NCBI RefSeq assembly: GCF_002246015.1
Contig: NZ_NOLJ01000012.1
Location: 121,524 to 185,523 of the forward strand
Source: Nostoc sp. 'Peltigera membranacea cyanobiont' 210A
Lineage (GTDB): Bacteria; Cyanobacteriota; Cyanobacteriia; Cyanobacteriales; Nostocaceae
DNA: 64,000 nucleotides
Direction: 5' to 3'
The notes below the pieces were generated by a model. The model was given only the letters and a program-made list of their open reading frames with translations. It had not been told where the DNA came from and ran no database searches. The position numbers and the translations under genes are program-made. Positions 53,892 to 62,150 of this stretch are shown one piece after another. Positions within the stretch are counted from its first letter, which is position 1; every line of letters starts with the position of its first letter.

Positions 53892-54194
53892 TTAAATTTG
53901 ACCGCCAAAGGCAGGCTGTACTTTGCGGTCAAATCTTTCCCCCAAGTCGTCAGCAATTGTTAAGTTACTAGGTTTGCAGCGCTTGACATTCACAATAATT
54001 CCCTGCGCTCCTTCGATCTCCAAATCTTCTATGTATCCTTTGCTTGCTAATTTTGCATCAGAAGAACTTAGAAATGGCCCGAAGTAATACGTGCAACGGG
54101 GATTTTGCGTCACAATCTCTACCCACCAAGCCAAGCCGATGTAGTCGAATGTGTTAATTAACACTTCCTTGAGGTTATGCCAAATGGTTTTCAT
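53892..54194 (-). CDS. DUF1816 family protein, 100 aa
   Basis: Small cyanobacterial protein with the DUF1816 pattern: AWWVEIVTQNPRCTYYFGPF in the first half (split by an aromatic core) and ELEIEGAQG-like acidic beta strand in the second. Members are sometimes linked to phycobilisome or linker proteins, but no role is established. Stands alone between rlmB and a repeat region. Confidence 0.75.
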   Translation of the reverse strand: MKTIWHNLKEVLINTFDYIGLAWWVEIVTQNPRCTYYFGPFLSSSDAKLASKGYIEDLEIEGAQGIIVNVKRCKPSNLTIADDLGERFDRKVQPAFGGQI

Positions 54195-54280
54195 GGTTTT
54201 CGCCGATTTATAAACGTCTACAGGGTGTTAAACGATATGTTGCTTTATTATCTTTTACATTTCTTTATACTCTGTTACTG

Positions 54281-55462
54281 TTATTTTTTCAAAGAGAATT
54301 TTTGCAATTTATCTAAGTGCAGCGTATTTAGCGATCGCTGGCGATAAATCTCATAAAGCGCCATACCCGCTGCTACAGAAGCATTCAGGCTGGGTGTCTT
54401 ACCCTGTAGAGGAATCGATACTAAAAAATCACAAGAGCGTTGAGTTAACATACCCAGACCTTCACCTTCTGAGCCGATTACCAAAACGATTGGGCCTGTG
54501 AAATTGACTGTATGCACAGGTTCGCTGCCACTTGCAGCAGTACCGTAAATCCAAAAGCCAGCTTCTTTTAATTCTTCTAAGGAGCGGCTCAGGTTGACAA
54601 CTCTAGCTACAGCAAAATTTTCTAAAGCGCCTGCTGCCACTTTCATAACGGTGGAAGTGATCCCAGATGCCCTTCTTTGAGGAATCACCAATCCTTGAGC
54701 GCCTATTGCTTCGGCAGTGCGAATTATTGCTCCCAAGTTGTGGGGATCGGTAATTCCGTCAGCCACGACAATTACAGCATCGGTTACAGATTTGCACTGC
54801 TCAATTAGATCGGGCAATTCGATGTAAGCGTAGGGAGCAATTTGTGCTGCCACACCTTGGTGATTAGCGCCGTTGGTGAGATAGTCTAAACGCTTGGGTT
54901 CAACTTCATCAATAACTGTGCCATTTTCCTTTGCTTGCAAGAGAAAATGGTGAAAGCTGGGATCGTACCGCAGACGGGTAGTAATCCAGAGACGGTTGAG
55001 ATTGCGCTGATTTTGCAATGCACTCAATACTGGATGACGACCGTAGATGAGATCGTTATCTTCTTCTGTCGGCTGTGTAGATACAGACGGCTGGGAGAAG
55101 TTGCTATTTCGTTGTCGCGAGTTCCCATAGCTGGCGTTGCTATCTATTTTCCTGGGATTGCGATTCGGATTAACAACAGAGATGGTGTTGCCATCTACTT
55201 TTCTGGGATTGCGAGTCGGATTCTCAACAGAGATGGGGTTGCTATCTACTTTCCTGGGATTGCGAGTCGGATTCTCAACAGATATGGGGTTGCTATCTAT
55301 TTTTCTCGGATTGCGAGTTGGATTCGCAACAGAGATGGGGTTGCTATCTACTTTCCTGGGATTGCGAGCCGGATTAGTAACAACACGTTTACCTTTAATT
55401 TTTACGGGTTGTCCACGATTTGGTTCGCTAGAAGTCTTGACTTTTCTGGGTTTATCCTGCAT
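54281..55462 (-). CDS. rlmB: 23S rRNA 2'-O-methyltransferase RlmB-like (SpoU), with N-terminal repeats, 393 aa
   Basis: SPOUT-fold rRNA ribose methyltransferase; the family methylates G2251 of 23S rRNA. The substrate-binding domain starts near IYGRHPVLSAL (about 140). Catalytic motifs are DPHNLGAIIRTAEA, VIGSEGEGL and SIPLQGKTPSLNASVAA. Unusually, the first 112 residues contain five tandem 17-residue units of the type NPTRNPRKVDSNPISVE, basic and likely disordered. Adjacent to Mini-RNase III, which also acts on 23S rRNA, as in Bacillus. Confidence 0.9.
   Translation of the reverse strand: MQDKPRKVKTSSEPNRGQPVKIKGKRVVTNPARNPRKVDSNPISVANPTRNPRKIDSNPISVENPTRNPRKVDSNPISVENPTRNPRKVDGNTISVVNPNRNPRKIDSNASYGNSRQRNSNFSQPSVSTQPTEEDNDLIYGRHPVLSALQNQRNLNRLWITTRLRYDPSFHHFLLQAKENGTVIDEVEPKRLDYLTNGANHQGVAAQIAPYAYIELPDLIEQCKSVTDAVIVVADGITDPHNLGAIIRTAEAIGAQGLVIPQRRASGITSTVMKVAAGALENFAVARVVNLSRSLEELKEAGFWIYGTAASGSEPVHTVNFTGPIVLVIGSEGEGLGMLTQRSCDFLVSIPLQGKTPSLNASVAAGMALYEIYRQRSLNTLHLDKLQKFSLKK
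55127..55375. repeat. 51-bp coding tandem repeat inside rlmB
   Basis: Five in-frame copies of a 51-base unit that encode the 17-residue NPTRNPRK repeats in the N-terminal extension of RlmB. Adjacent copies differ at only a few bases. Confidence 0.85.
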
Positions 55463-55554
55463 TGGAGTTATGAATATAGCGTATGGTTGATCGTTCCGAT
55501 TACCTCAATTTTTTGAACCTAATCTAGTGTTGTGGCTACTGCGAAATTGAGTTT

Positions 55555-56073
55555 TCACTCTTTTTCTAGATGAAGTATTTGCAACAGTTCGGTTAGACGT
55601 TGGTAATCGGTGATATATAAGTAGCCTATTAAAGTTTCTAGACTAGTTGCCTGTTGATAAATTTCGGGATTAAGTCGCTTAGGGCGTCCTGTTGCGGCGT
55701 TTCTACCCCGTCGGACAATTTCTAATTCGTTATCCCTGAGATGAGGAATTAGCGATCGCAAATGTAGCGCTTGTGTTTCTGCTCTTACCTGCTCCACTAC
55801 CAGACGATGGTAAATTCCTGACCGCTGCAATGGCAGCAGATAGAACATTCTAACATACAACTCATAAATTGCATCCCCCAAATATGCTAAAGCACTAGGA
55901 GAAATTTGTTGCACTTGTGAGAGGGAAATCTGTTGGAATGGCCCTGTGGTTGCCAAGAGTGCTTCAGTCCAAGACAAGCTCTGTTTGAGAGTTTCATCTT
56001 GTCCATCTAATAGCTCTTCCTCCTGTGACTTCACAAATAAATCATTCCTTGACGGGCTACATTTGGCAGGCAT
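55555..56073 (-). CDS. mrnC: Mini-ribonuclease 3, 172 aa
   Basis: RNase III catalytic domain without the dsRNA-binding domain, used for 23S rRNA maturation. Family motifs ALAYLGDAIYELYVR, VRAETQALHL and RRGRNAA are clear. The ATG at 56073 is used; a TTG three codons earlier is open. An N-terminal extension of about 40 polar residues precedes the core. Next to rlmB on the same strand, 92 bases apart. Confidence 0.9.
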   Translation of the reverse strand: MPAKCSPSRNDLFVKSQEEELLDGQDETLKQSLSWTEALLATTGPFQQISLSQVQQISPSALAYLGDAIYELYVRMFYLLPLQRSGIYHRLVVEQVRAETQALHLRSLIPHLRDNELEIVRRGRNAATGRPKRLNPEIYQQATSLETLIGYLYITDYQRLTELLQILHLEKE

Positions 56074-56082
56074 TCTTCGCAA

Positions 56083-56613
56083 AGACTGATTTTTCCGAAG
56101 TATGCCATGATAGTATACTTAGCATAATCAATACTATCAAACTTACTTCCTAATTTCATCTTTTTGATTGAGAGTTGGCATTTTAAATCACCCTGATGTC
56201 AACATCTATAAACCAAATTTCGCCTACTTATTGTGGTCTGCGCCTAAGACAGGGTAAAATTTTGACATCAAATTCACTTTTTCACTTGGTAGCATTGCCA
56301 TGCTTACTGAGTAAACGACAACTTTTAACTATACAGCATCGAGTCAAGTCTATCTATAAACAAATCTGCTGGCTTTGTATTTCTTACAAATATCTCAGAC
56401 TTGATTATTTATCCAATATTCTAGCCAACGATTACACACCCAAGAGTTGGGTGTTTATATCTTTAGTTATTACTCAACTTTAAACATAATAGCTCAACTG
56501 GCTTTATGCCTCTCCCACAAGGAGAGAGGTTTTATGCCAGAAGTTTTAAAAATTAAGCTATCCGATATTGAATCTGGATAGCTAAATTTAACTCTCAGAT
56601 CGAGCAATCAAGA
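56083..56613. other. intergenic region with two hairpins
   Basis: Contains a 95-codon plus-strand frame (56196-56483) of poor composition that I do not accept. A CTCTCCCACAAGGAGAGAGG hairpin with T run is at 56509-56534, and the STAS terminator at 56556-56583. Confidence 0.4.
56552..56583 (-). terminator. terminator of the STAS gene
   Basis: AGCTATCC (56556-56563) pairs with GGATAGCT (56576-56583); on the minus strand the stem is followed by TAATTTTT. It lies 31 bases beyond the STAS stop codon. Confidence 0.65.
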
Positions 56614-56976
56614 CTACTTGACGTTTTCTAGAGCGTCTTCAACTGATTTTTGCAGGGAGAGAAACTTCTCTAGGCGAACAAGCTTGACCGTTTGAGTTAC
56701 GCGGGCATTTGTAACAATTTGCAAAGTGCCATCGGCAGTTTGAGCCTGCTTGGCTAGCTGCACCAGAGCACCCAAGCCAGAGCTATCAACAAAATCAATT
56801 TGTGAGAGATCCAAAATAATGTGCTTAGGACCCTCGTCTATCTTGCTGCCAAGTGTCTTGCGAAATGTCGGCTCAGAAAAAGCATCTAACAAACCTGTGA
56901 GGCGGAATAGCTGACAGTTATCCCGGACTTCACGAGTGCCCCTCAGGCTAACGGTTAGATTCAGTGGCTCAGCAAT
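56614..56976 (-). CDS. STAS-domain protein (anti-sigma factor antagonist type), 120 aa, apparent ATT start
   Basis: Small single-domain STAS protein as in SpoIIAA/RsbV partner-switching. The phosphorylation site is the Ser in DFVDSSGLGALV; VSLRGTREVRDN and RLTGLLDAFSE at the front make the first strands of the fold. In the open frame, no ATG, GTG or TTG exists between an upstream TGA and a TTG at 56892, which would remove 28 residues including those strands. A perfect AGGAGG (982-987 of this kilobase, that is 56982-56987) lies 5 bases before an ATT at 56974-56976, which I take as the start. A GHKL partner candidate is 15773-16216. Confidence 0.8.
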   Translation of the reverse strand: MAEPLNLTVSLRGTREVRDNCQLFRLTGLLDAFSEPTFRKTLGSKIDEGPKHIILDLSQIDFVDSSGLGALVQLAKQAQTADGTLQIVTNARVTQTVKLVRLEKFLSLQKSVEDALENVK

Positions 56977-57048
56977 AATTCCCTCCTCATGAGTTAAAGT
57001 GAACGCTCAAGTATAGATGGTTTTTGAGCAAGTTGTCTACAATCTGTT

Positions 57049-57112
57049 GGGATTGGGTACTGGGGATTGGGTACTGGGGATTGGGTACTGGGGATTGGGT
57101 ACTGGGGATTGG
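57049..57112. repeat. 14-bp tandem repeat (GGGATTGGGTACTG)
   Basis: Four to five copies of a 14-base unit, itself two diverged heptamers, upstream of the STAS gene on the plus strand. Confidence 0.8.
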
Positions 57113-57136
57113 AAAATAGTATTCTTAATCTTATTT

Positions 57137-57210
57137 CCTAGTCCCTAGTCCCTAGTCCCTAGTCCCTAGTCCCTAGTCCCTAGTCCCTAGTCCCTAGTCC
57201 CTAGTCCCTA
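57137..57210. repeat. 7-bp tandem repeat (CCTAGTC), about ten copies
   Basis: An almost perfect run of CTAGTCC heptamers ending 4 bases before the carA stop codon. STRR class. Confidence 0.9.
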
Positions 57211-57213
57211 TTT

Positions 57214-58380
57214 TTACCTCACCTCTGCCACGGCTTGACGTGCTGTTCGCATGGATTGAACAAATTGCTCAAACAAGTAATCAGCATCGTGTGGGCCAGG
57301 ACTAGCTTCTGGATGATACTGTACGGAGAACACAGGTAGAGATTTGTGCCGTACCCCGGCAATGGTGCGATCGTTTAAGTTTAGGTGGCTAATTTCCACA
57401 ACTGCTGTAGGTAAGGAATCTGGGTCAATAGCAAAACTATGGTTTTGGCTAGTAATTTCTACCCGTTGTTGTAAACCGGCAGGCTGATTCAAACCACGAT
57501 GACCAAATTTAAGTTTATAAGTTTCTGCCCCTAGTGCATGACCTAAAATTTGGTGTCCCATACAAATACCAAAGATGGGTTTTTCACTTAACAGGAGTGC
57601 TTTGGCAGTTGCAATCCCTTCAGTGACGGCAGCTGGGTCGCCAGGCCCATTAGAAAGAAACACACCATCTGGATTGTAGTTGAGGATTTCCTCTGGTGGT
57701 GTATCAGCGGGTACAACAATTACCCGACAACCATAACTTACTAATCGACGTAAAATATTGCGTTTAACGCCAAAGTCAAGGGCAACAACGGTAAAGGCTT
57801 CCCCAAGATTTTCCCCAGCCTCAGAGTTAAATTCCCAAGCTGGAATTGTGGGATCAGACCATTCATAAGCCGTTGGGGTGGTGACTTCACGAACCAGATT
57901 CAATCCTGCCATATTGGGGGCTGCTAGTACCTGCTCTAACAATTCCGCTTCATCGAGAATGGTTGTAGAAATGCCACCGTTCATCGCTCCGAACATCCGA
58001 ATTTTGCGTGTGAGGGCGCGGGTATCGATGCCGTAGATCCCTGGTATTTGGTTTTGTTTGAGGTAGTCAGGTAAAGTTTGTGTCGATCGCCAGTTACTTG
58101 GACGCTGACAAATATTGCGGGCGATCGCACCCCGCACTTGGGGCCCATCTGATTCTTCATCTTCCAGATTGACGCCAGTATTCCCCAATTCAGGATAGGT
58201 AAAAATGACAATTTGACCGCGGTAACTAGGGTCAGTCAAGACTTCTTGATAGCCGGTCATGCCAGTGTTGAACACCACTTCTCCGATCGCGGTTCCCGTC
58301 GCACCGAAAGACCAACCGCGATAAGTGGTTCCATCTGCTAAGACAAGTAAAGCTGGTATTGCTGCGTCAGTCAGGGGCAT
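57214..58380 (-). CDS. carA: carbamoyl-phosphate synthase small subunit, 388 aa
   Basis: Glutamine amidotransferase subunit that supplies ammonia for carbamoyl phosphate, feeding arginine and pyrimidine synthesis. CPSase N-terminal domain with FNTGMTGYQEVLTDPSY and NTGVN; class I amidotransferase domain with the catalytic Cys in GICMGHQILGHALG and His/Glu in YHPEASPGPHD. The ATG at 58380 (MPLTDAAIPA) is used; the frame is open to 58413 with a repeat-like leader. Not next to carB. Confidence 0.95.
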   Translation of the reverse strand: MPLTDAAIPALLVLADGTTYRGWSFGATGTAIGEVVFNTGMTGYQEVLTDPSYRGQIVIFTYPELGNTGVNLEDEESDGPQVRGAIARNICQRPSNWRSTQTLPDYLKQNQIPGIYGIDTRALTRKIRMFGAMNGGISTTILDEAELLEQVLAAPNMAGLNLVREVTTPTAYEWSDPTIPAWEFNSEAGENLGEAFTVVALDFGVKRNILRRLVSYGCRVIVVPADTPPEEILNYNPDGVFLSNGPGDPAAVTEGIATAKALLLSEKPIFGICMGHQILGHALGAETYKLKFGHRGLNQPAGLQQRVEITSQNHSFAIDPDSLPTAVVEISHLNLNDRTIAGVRHKSLPVFSVQYHPEASPGPHDADYLFEQFVQSMRTARQAVAEVR

Positions 58381-58637
58381 AGGTGATAGCATTGGGGATT
58401 GGGCATGGGGCATTGAAAAGAGGCAGAGGGGCGGGGTGCGGGGGGCAGAGGGGAAAACTCTTCTCCCTGCTCCCTGCTCCCTGCTCCCTATTCCCCACTC
58501 CCTATTCCTTAATACTGCGATTGTTAATTATCCCATGAGTTGAGCAATTGGGAGTTTTTAAGATAGTTAATTAAAATTAAAAGGGAATTGAAGTAGCGGG
58601 AGTGGATTTGGCAAAGCTTGGGCAGTTAAAATTAATT

Positions 58638-59678
58638 ATGCTTCAGTCTTTTTTATCCCGTGCAACCCTAATTTTTGTATCAAGCGCTCTAGCGGTTTTG
58701 TGTGTTGCCTGTAGTGAAGACAAACAAAACACTGCGATTGTTGGCAATGAGCAACAAACACCAGTTGGGGATCTTGCATCAAGAAAGCCTACCGTTGAAC
58801 CAGTAAGACCAGCAGCTAGCCCAGAAGCGCAGCCGCTAGATCCGTTTGAAAGTGAACCAAGTCTTTTTGAGATCGGACGAGACAAAGCTGTTGGCGCTTG
58901 GAGTATCAGCCAATCGGCTCAATCTCCAGATGATTGGAAATTGGTGGCGAGTCAGTATCAGGAGGCGATCGCGCTGATGCAAAAAATACGGCGAAAAAGC
59001 CCAGAATTTGCGATCGCTCAAACCAAAATTAAGGAATATCGCCGCCAGGTTAAATATGCCCAACAGCAAGCTAATCCTCGCCCTGTTGCAGTTAGAGAAC
59101 CTCATAAAATAGTCGTTGTTGTTCCTCAAAGAGAAACCACACCAAAATTCACTTTACCTCCACGAGAAACAAAACCGTTATCACCAGAGCCAGGTTTGCC
59201 GTCATCAGCAGTGGTAATTCCCGATGAAGCAGTATTTACAGCGCCGATCAAAAGGCGAATTGGTGGTACGCCAATTGTGGAAGTCACCTTTAATGGTCAA
59301 CAACAATTTGAGATGATTGTGGATACGGGAGCAAGTGGCACTGTCATCACCCAAGAGATGGCTAATGCTTTGGGAATCGTGACAGTGGGAAAAGCGAAGG
59401 CAAACACCGCGAGTTCCAGAGCGGTAGAATTTCCTGTGGGCTATGTTAATTCGATGGCACTTGGCGGGGTAATAGTGAATAAAATACCAGTTGCGATCGC
59501 AGGTGCGGAACTAGATACTGGACTTCTAGGACATGACTTTTTTGGCAACTACGATGTCACCATTAAGCGTAATGTGGTAGAGTTTCGTCCGCAATTGCGA
59601 TCGCAAATCAATTCCCCAGAAACTCCACTAACTCCTCCAACTTCGTCCAAGCAGCCCCACTTTGTAGGATATCCTTAG
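58638..59678 (+). CDS. retropepsin-like aspartic protease lipoprotein, 346 aa
   Basis: Lipobox near residues 19-26 (AVLCVACSE) after a hydrophobic leader, so probably a lipid-anchored exported protein. A Pro-rich, helical middle part (IALMQKIRRKSPEFAIAQ) precedes a single retropepsin domain: FEMIVDTGASGTVIT holds the catalytic Asp-Thr-Gly and GLLGHDFFGNYDV the second conserved motif. A dimer would be needed for activity. The ATG at 58638 is used. Its last 71 bases overlap the end of convergent trpD. Confidence 0.82.
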   Translation: MLQSFLSRATLIFVSSALAVLCVACSEDKQNTAIVGNEQQTPVGDLASRKPTVEPVRPAASPEAQPLDPFESEPSLFEIGRDKAVGAWSISQSAQSPDDWKLVASQYQEAIALMQKIRRKSPEFAIAQTKIKEYRRQVKYAQQQANPRPVAVREPHKIVVVVPQRETTPKFTLPPRETKPLSPEPGLPSSAVVIPDEAVFTAPIKRRIGGTPIVEVTFNGQQQFEMIVDTGASGTVITQEMANALGIVTVGKAKANTASSRAVEFPVGYVNSMALGGVIVNKIPVAIAGAELDTGLLGHDFFGNYDVTIKRNVVEFRPQLRSQINSPETPLTPPTSSKQPHFVGYP

Positions 59679-60699
59679 CAATTTTAATGCCTTGGGCGTG
59701 ATCTAGGAGTGCGATGGCGTACCCGCCCGCCGCAGGCATCGTACCCGCTACTTGCAGCGCCAACGAAGCATTCAAAGCTACTGCGTCCTGTTGCGCCTGA
59801 GTTCCCTTACCTTGGAGTACAGCCTTGAGAATCTCCGCATTCTCTTGGACATCCCCACCCCGAAGCATACCAATGGTAGCAGGCGTTAGATCCAAATCTA
59901 GGGGATTAATAGTAGTTAACTGCACTTCTCCGTCTGATAACACCGCCAAATCAGTTTCATCTCCTAACCCAGCCTCATCAAGTTTTTCTCGCCCATGCAG
60001 TACAATCGCCTTTTCCTTGCCCAAATTCTGTAAAGCTTCGGCAACAGTTGCCAAAAGTTTAGGAGTAAATAAGCCCACCACTTGCCCAGTTGGACGCAAG
60101 GGGTTTACTAACGGCCCGAGCAAATTAAAAATTGTTCGCACTTTCAAAGTCCGCCGTAATGACGCAACCGCCTTCAGTGCTGGATGCCAACCAGGGGCAA
60201 ACAAGAAAGTGATCCCGACTTCTTGTAGTGCTGCTTGTACTTTTTCACTAGAGGCATTTAAGTTTACACCCAAGGCTTCCAATACATCTGCACTTCCTGT
60301 GAGACTTGATGCTGAACGATTGCCGTGTTTAGCAACGGGTATACCAGATGCAGCGGCAACAAAAGCAACCGCTGTAGAAATATTAAAGGTTGATGACCCA
60401 TCTCCACCAGTGCCACAGGTATCTATTACAGTGCTAAGTGTTGATTTCTGAGGGCTGAGTGGGGAACATTGAGATTGTAATACTTCAGCCATACCAGTCA
60501 ACTCGTCGGCAGAAATGCCTCTAAAGTTCAGTGCTGTTAATATAGCCCCTGATAACTCTGGGGGAACCGCTTCACTGAGCCAACCTTGCATTAATTCAGC
60601 AGATTGAGTGCGAGACAATGATTGTCCATCTATTAATTGTTGCAGCAGGAGATACCAGCTAGCAGAGGATTCTTGAGCAGGGATTGGGGAAGTTATCAT
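59608..60699 (-). CDS. trpD: anthranilate phosphoribosyltransferase, 363 aa
   Basis: Second step of tryptophan synthesis. The PRPP-binding motif CGTGGDGSSTFNISTA and the KHGNRSASSLTGSADVLEALG motif are intact, as is RTIFNLLGPLVNP. Full length. The 3' end overlaps the retropepsin gene by 71 bases in opposite sense. The next minus-strand gene upstream is the methyltransferase 80 bases away, unlikely to be an operon partner. Confidence 0.95.
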   Translation of the reverse strand: MITSPIPAQESSASWYLLLQQLIDGQSLSRTQSAELMQGWLSEAVPPELSGAILTALNFRGISADELTGMAEVLQSQCSPLSPQKSTLSTVIDTCGTGGDGSSTFNISTAVAFVAAASGIPVAKHGNRSASSLTGSADVLEALGVNLNASSEKVQAALQEVGITFLFAPGWHPALKAVASLRRTLKVRTIFNLLGPLVNPLRPTGQVVGLFTPKLLATVAEALQNLGKEKAIVLHGREKLDEAGLGDETDLAVLSDGEVQLTTINPLDLDLTPATIGMLRGGDVQENAEILKAVLQGKGTQAQQDAVALNASLALQVAGTMPAAGGYAIALLDHAQGIKIAKDILQSGAAWTKLEELVEFLGN

Positions 60700-60779
60700 A
60701 GCTAAGGTTTGTATGTTGTAGCTATATTGAGAGCTATGGGGTTATCCTACCGGAAAATTGGAAGCTATCAAAGTTAGGT

Positions 60780-61661
60780 TTAAATCTCAAGGCTTAATTG
60801 CAAAGCTGGATTAGCAAGATTCTGAACTTGCGATTTTTTTTCCAAATCAAGTTTAACTTCGTAGTTAGTAATGAATAACTCTTTTCCTTTAGCTGCACCA
60901 CTTTGCTTATAGTTATTCATCCCATACTGTAATTCCCACTCTGAGATATTAGCCCATTGAAAGTTGTCTCGAATTTGCGTTGAGTTGTCGTAGGTAATTA
61001 GCCAGCGATGATGACATTGTTGTAAAAGGTTAGCAAATCTCTGATGTTCAAAAGAAGTATGCAAGTCACCATCTTTACCGTATAGTTTTGATTTTGTAGC
61101 GCTAAAGTATGGTGGATCTAAAAATAAAAATACATCTTCTCCTTCTGATTTTAATAGGTGGCTGTAATCTAAATTAGTAATTTGGACATTTTCTGATAAG
61201 ATGTTTTCTAACTTTTCTAGCCGTTCTATTGAAGAATCAGTAAATCTTTTATGGAAAGCTTGTTCAGAAAAACCGCCTGATTCTACAGTTCCTGAGAAAG
61301 TAATTCTATTGAGTACGAAAAAGCGAACTGCTCTTTCTAAATCAGATAAATTATTGGCATCTACACTAGTTAATTCTATAAAGAGTAATTTACCATCTCT
61401 ATGTTTAACTTTAATATGTCGAATTTCTTTAACTAATTGAGTTATATCAGACTGGGCAACCTTCCAGAATAAGAAGAGTTCGCGGTTTAAATCGTTAATC
61501 CAAATTTTGATATGAGGAAACTTTTGTCTTAAATAAATAAATACAGAACCACCACCTACAAAAGGTTCTCGAAATTCCGAAAAGCTCTCTGGCAAGTATT
61601 CAACTATTTGATTTATTGCTTTCGACTTACCACCAGGATAACGGAGAGGGCTTTTGATCAT
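60780..61661 (-). CDS. D12-class (Dam-like) adenine-N6 DNA methyltransferase, 293 aa
   Basis: Alpha-class N6-adenine methyltransferase. Motif order is LRYPGGKSK and EPFVGGGSVF (AdoMet binding) followed by the catalytic FLDPPYF. Length is typical of stand-alone modification enzymes; recognition sequence cannot be read from the protein. Upstream on the same strand are an RHH-like gene and a probable nuclease, which suggests a type II restriction-modification unit. AT-rich compared with neighbours such as trpD. Confidence 0.87.
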   Translation of the reverse strand: MIKSPLRYPGGKSKAINQIVEYLPESFSEFREPFVGGGSVFIYLRQKFPHIKIWINDLNRELFLFWKVAQSDITQLVKEIRHIKVKHRDGKLLFIELTSVDANNLSDLERAVRFFVLNRITFSGTVESGGFSEQAFHKRFTDSSIERLEKLENILSENVQITNLDYSHLLKSEGEDVFLFLDPPYFSATKSKLYGKDGDLHTSFEHQRFANLLQQCHHRWLITYDNSTQIRDNFQWANISEWELQYGMNNYKQSGAAKGKELFITNYEVKLDLEKKSQVQNLANPALQLSLEI

Positions 61662-61709
61662 AATTAGAAATCGTCACACTTGTGGTAATATAAACATTCA
61701 ATTTATTTG

Positions 61710-61991
61710 CTAAAAATTATTTGTGTATGCTCTAACTAAATCAGCATCAATACTTTCGTTGTCTGCTCCTGTAGCGTAAGGCAGGTTAATGGTTCCAGCA
61801 TGACTTTGAAAGCGTTTGCGAACTGCTTCTTTTTGTGTTTCAGTTTGCAAATTTTCACGTTTTAGAGAACCATATTGCTGTTCTATAGAAGTAGCTACCA
61901 ATTCTGCAAGAGATACGCCTGCAACCTCAGCTTGTTGCTGCAATGCGGCGTAAAGTTCATCACTTAATTCCAAGCTTAAAATCTGACTCAC
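61710..61991 (-). CDS. ribbon-helix-helix-like small protein (antitoxin-like), 93 aa
   Basis: The N-terminus SQILSLELSDELYAALQQQA with GVSLAELVATSIEQQ has the strand-helix-helix pattern of antitoxins and CopG-like repressors. The C-terminal half is polar. No toxin gene of the usual kinds (PIN, RelE, MazF) follows; the next gene downstream is the methyltransferase, 48 bases later. It may control the methyltransferase or nuclease gene, or be an orphan antitoxin. Confidence 0.6.
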   Translation of the reverse strand: MSQILSLELSDELYAALQQQAEVAGVSLAELVATSIEQQYGSLKRENLQTETQKEAVRKRFQSHAGTINLPYATGADNESIDADLVRAYTNNF

Positions 61992-62150
61992 CGCACAACA
62001 CCTCAGCTATAATACGTAACCATGAATGTCACACCAGTTTAGTTTATTGATAACACATGACCTTTTAATCCTAACCCATGATTGTCTGAATTAAGCTCTA
62101 CGACCAGGATATTCAAAAGGGCTTTTGCTTATAACTAAAAATTATAAGGT

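Noticed and set aside
54935..55516. 193-codon plus-strand frame across rlmB
   Set aside because: Shadow created by the 51-base coding repeats of rlmB on the opposite strand.
56196..56483. 95-codon plus-strand frame
   Set aside because: No ribosome binding site and unlikely composition; region otherwise looks intergenic with hairpins.
59825..60451. 208-codon plus-strand frame
   Set aside because: Antisense of trpD, whose motifs are unambiguous.
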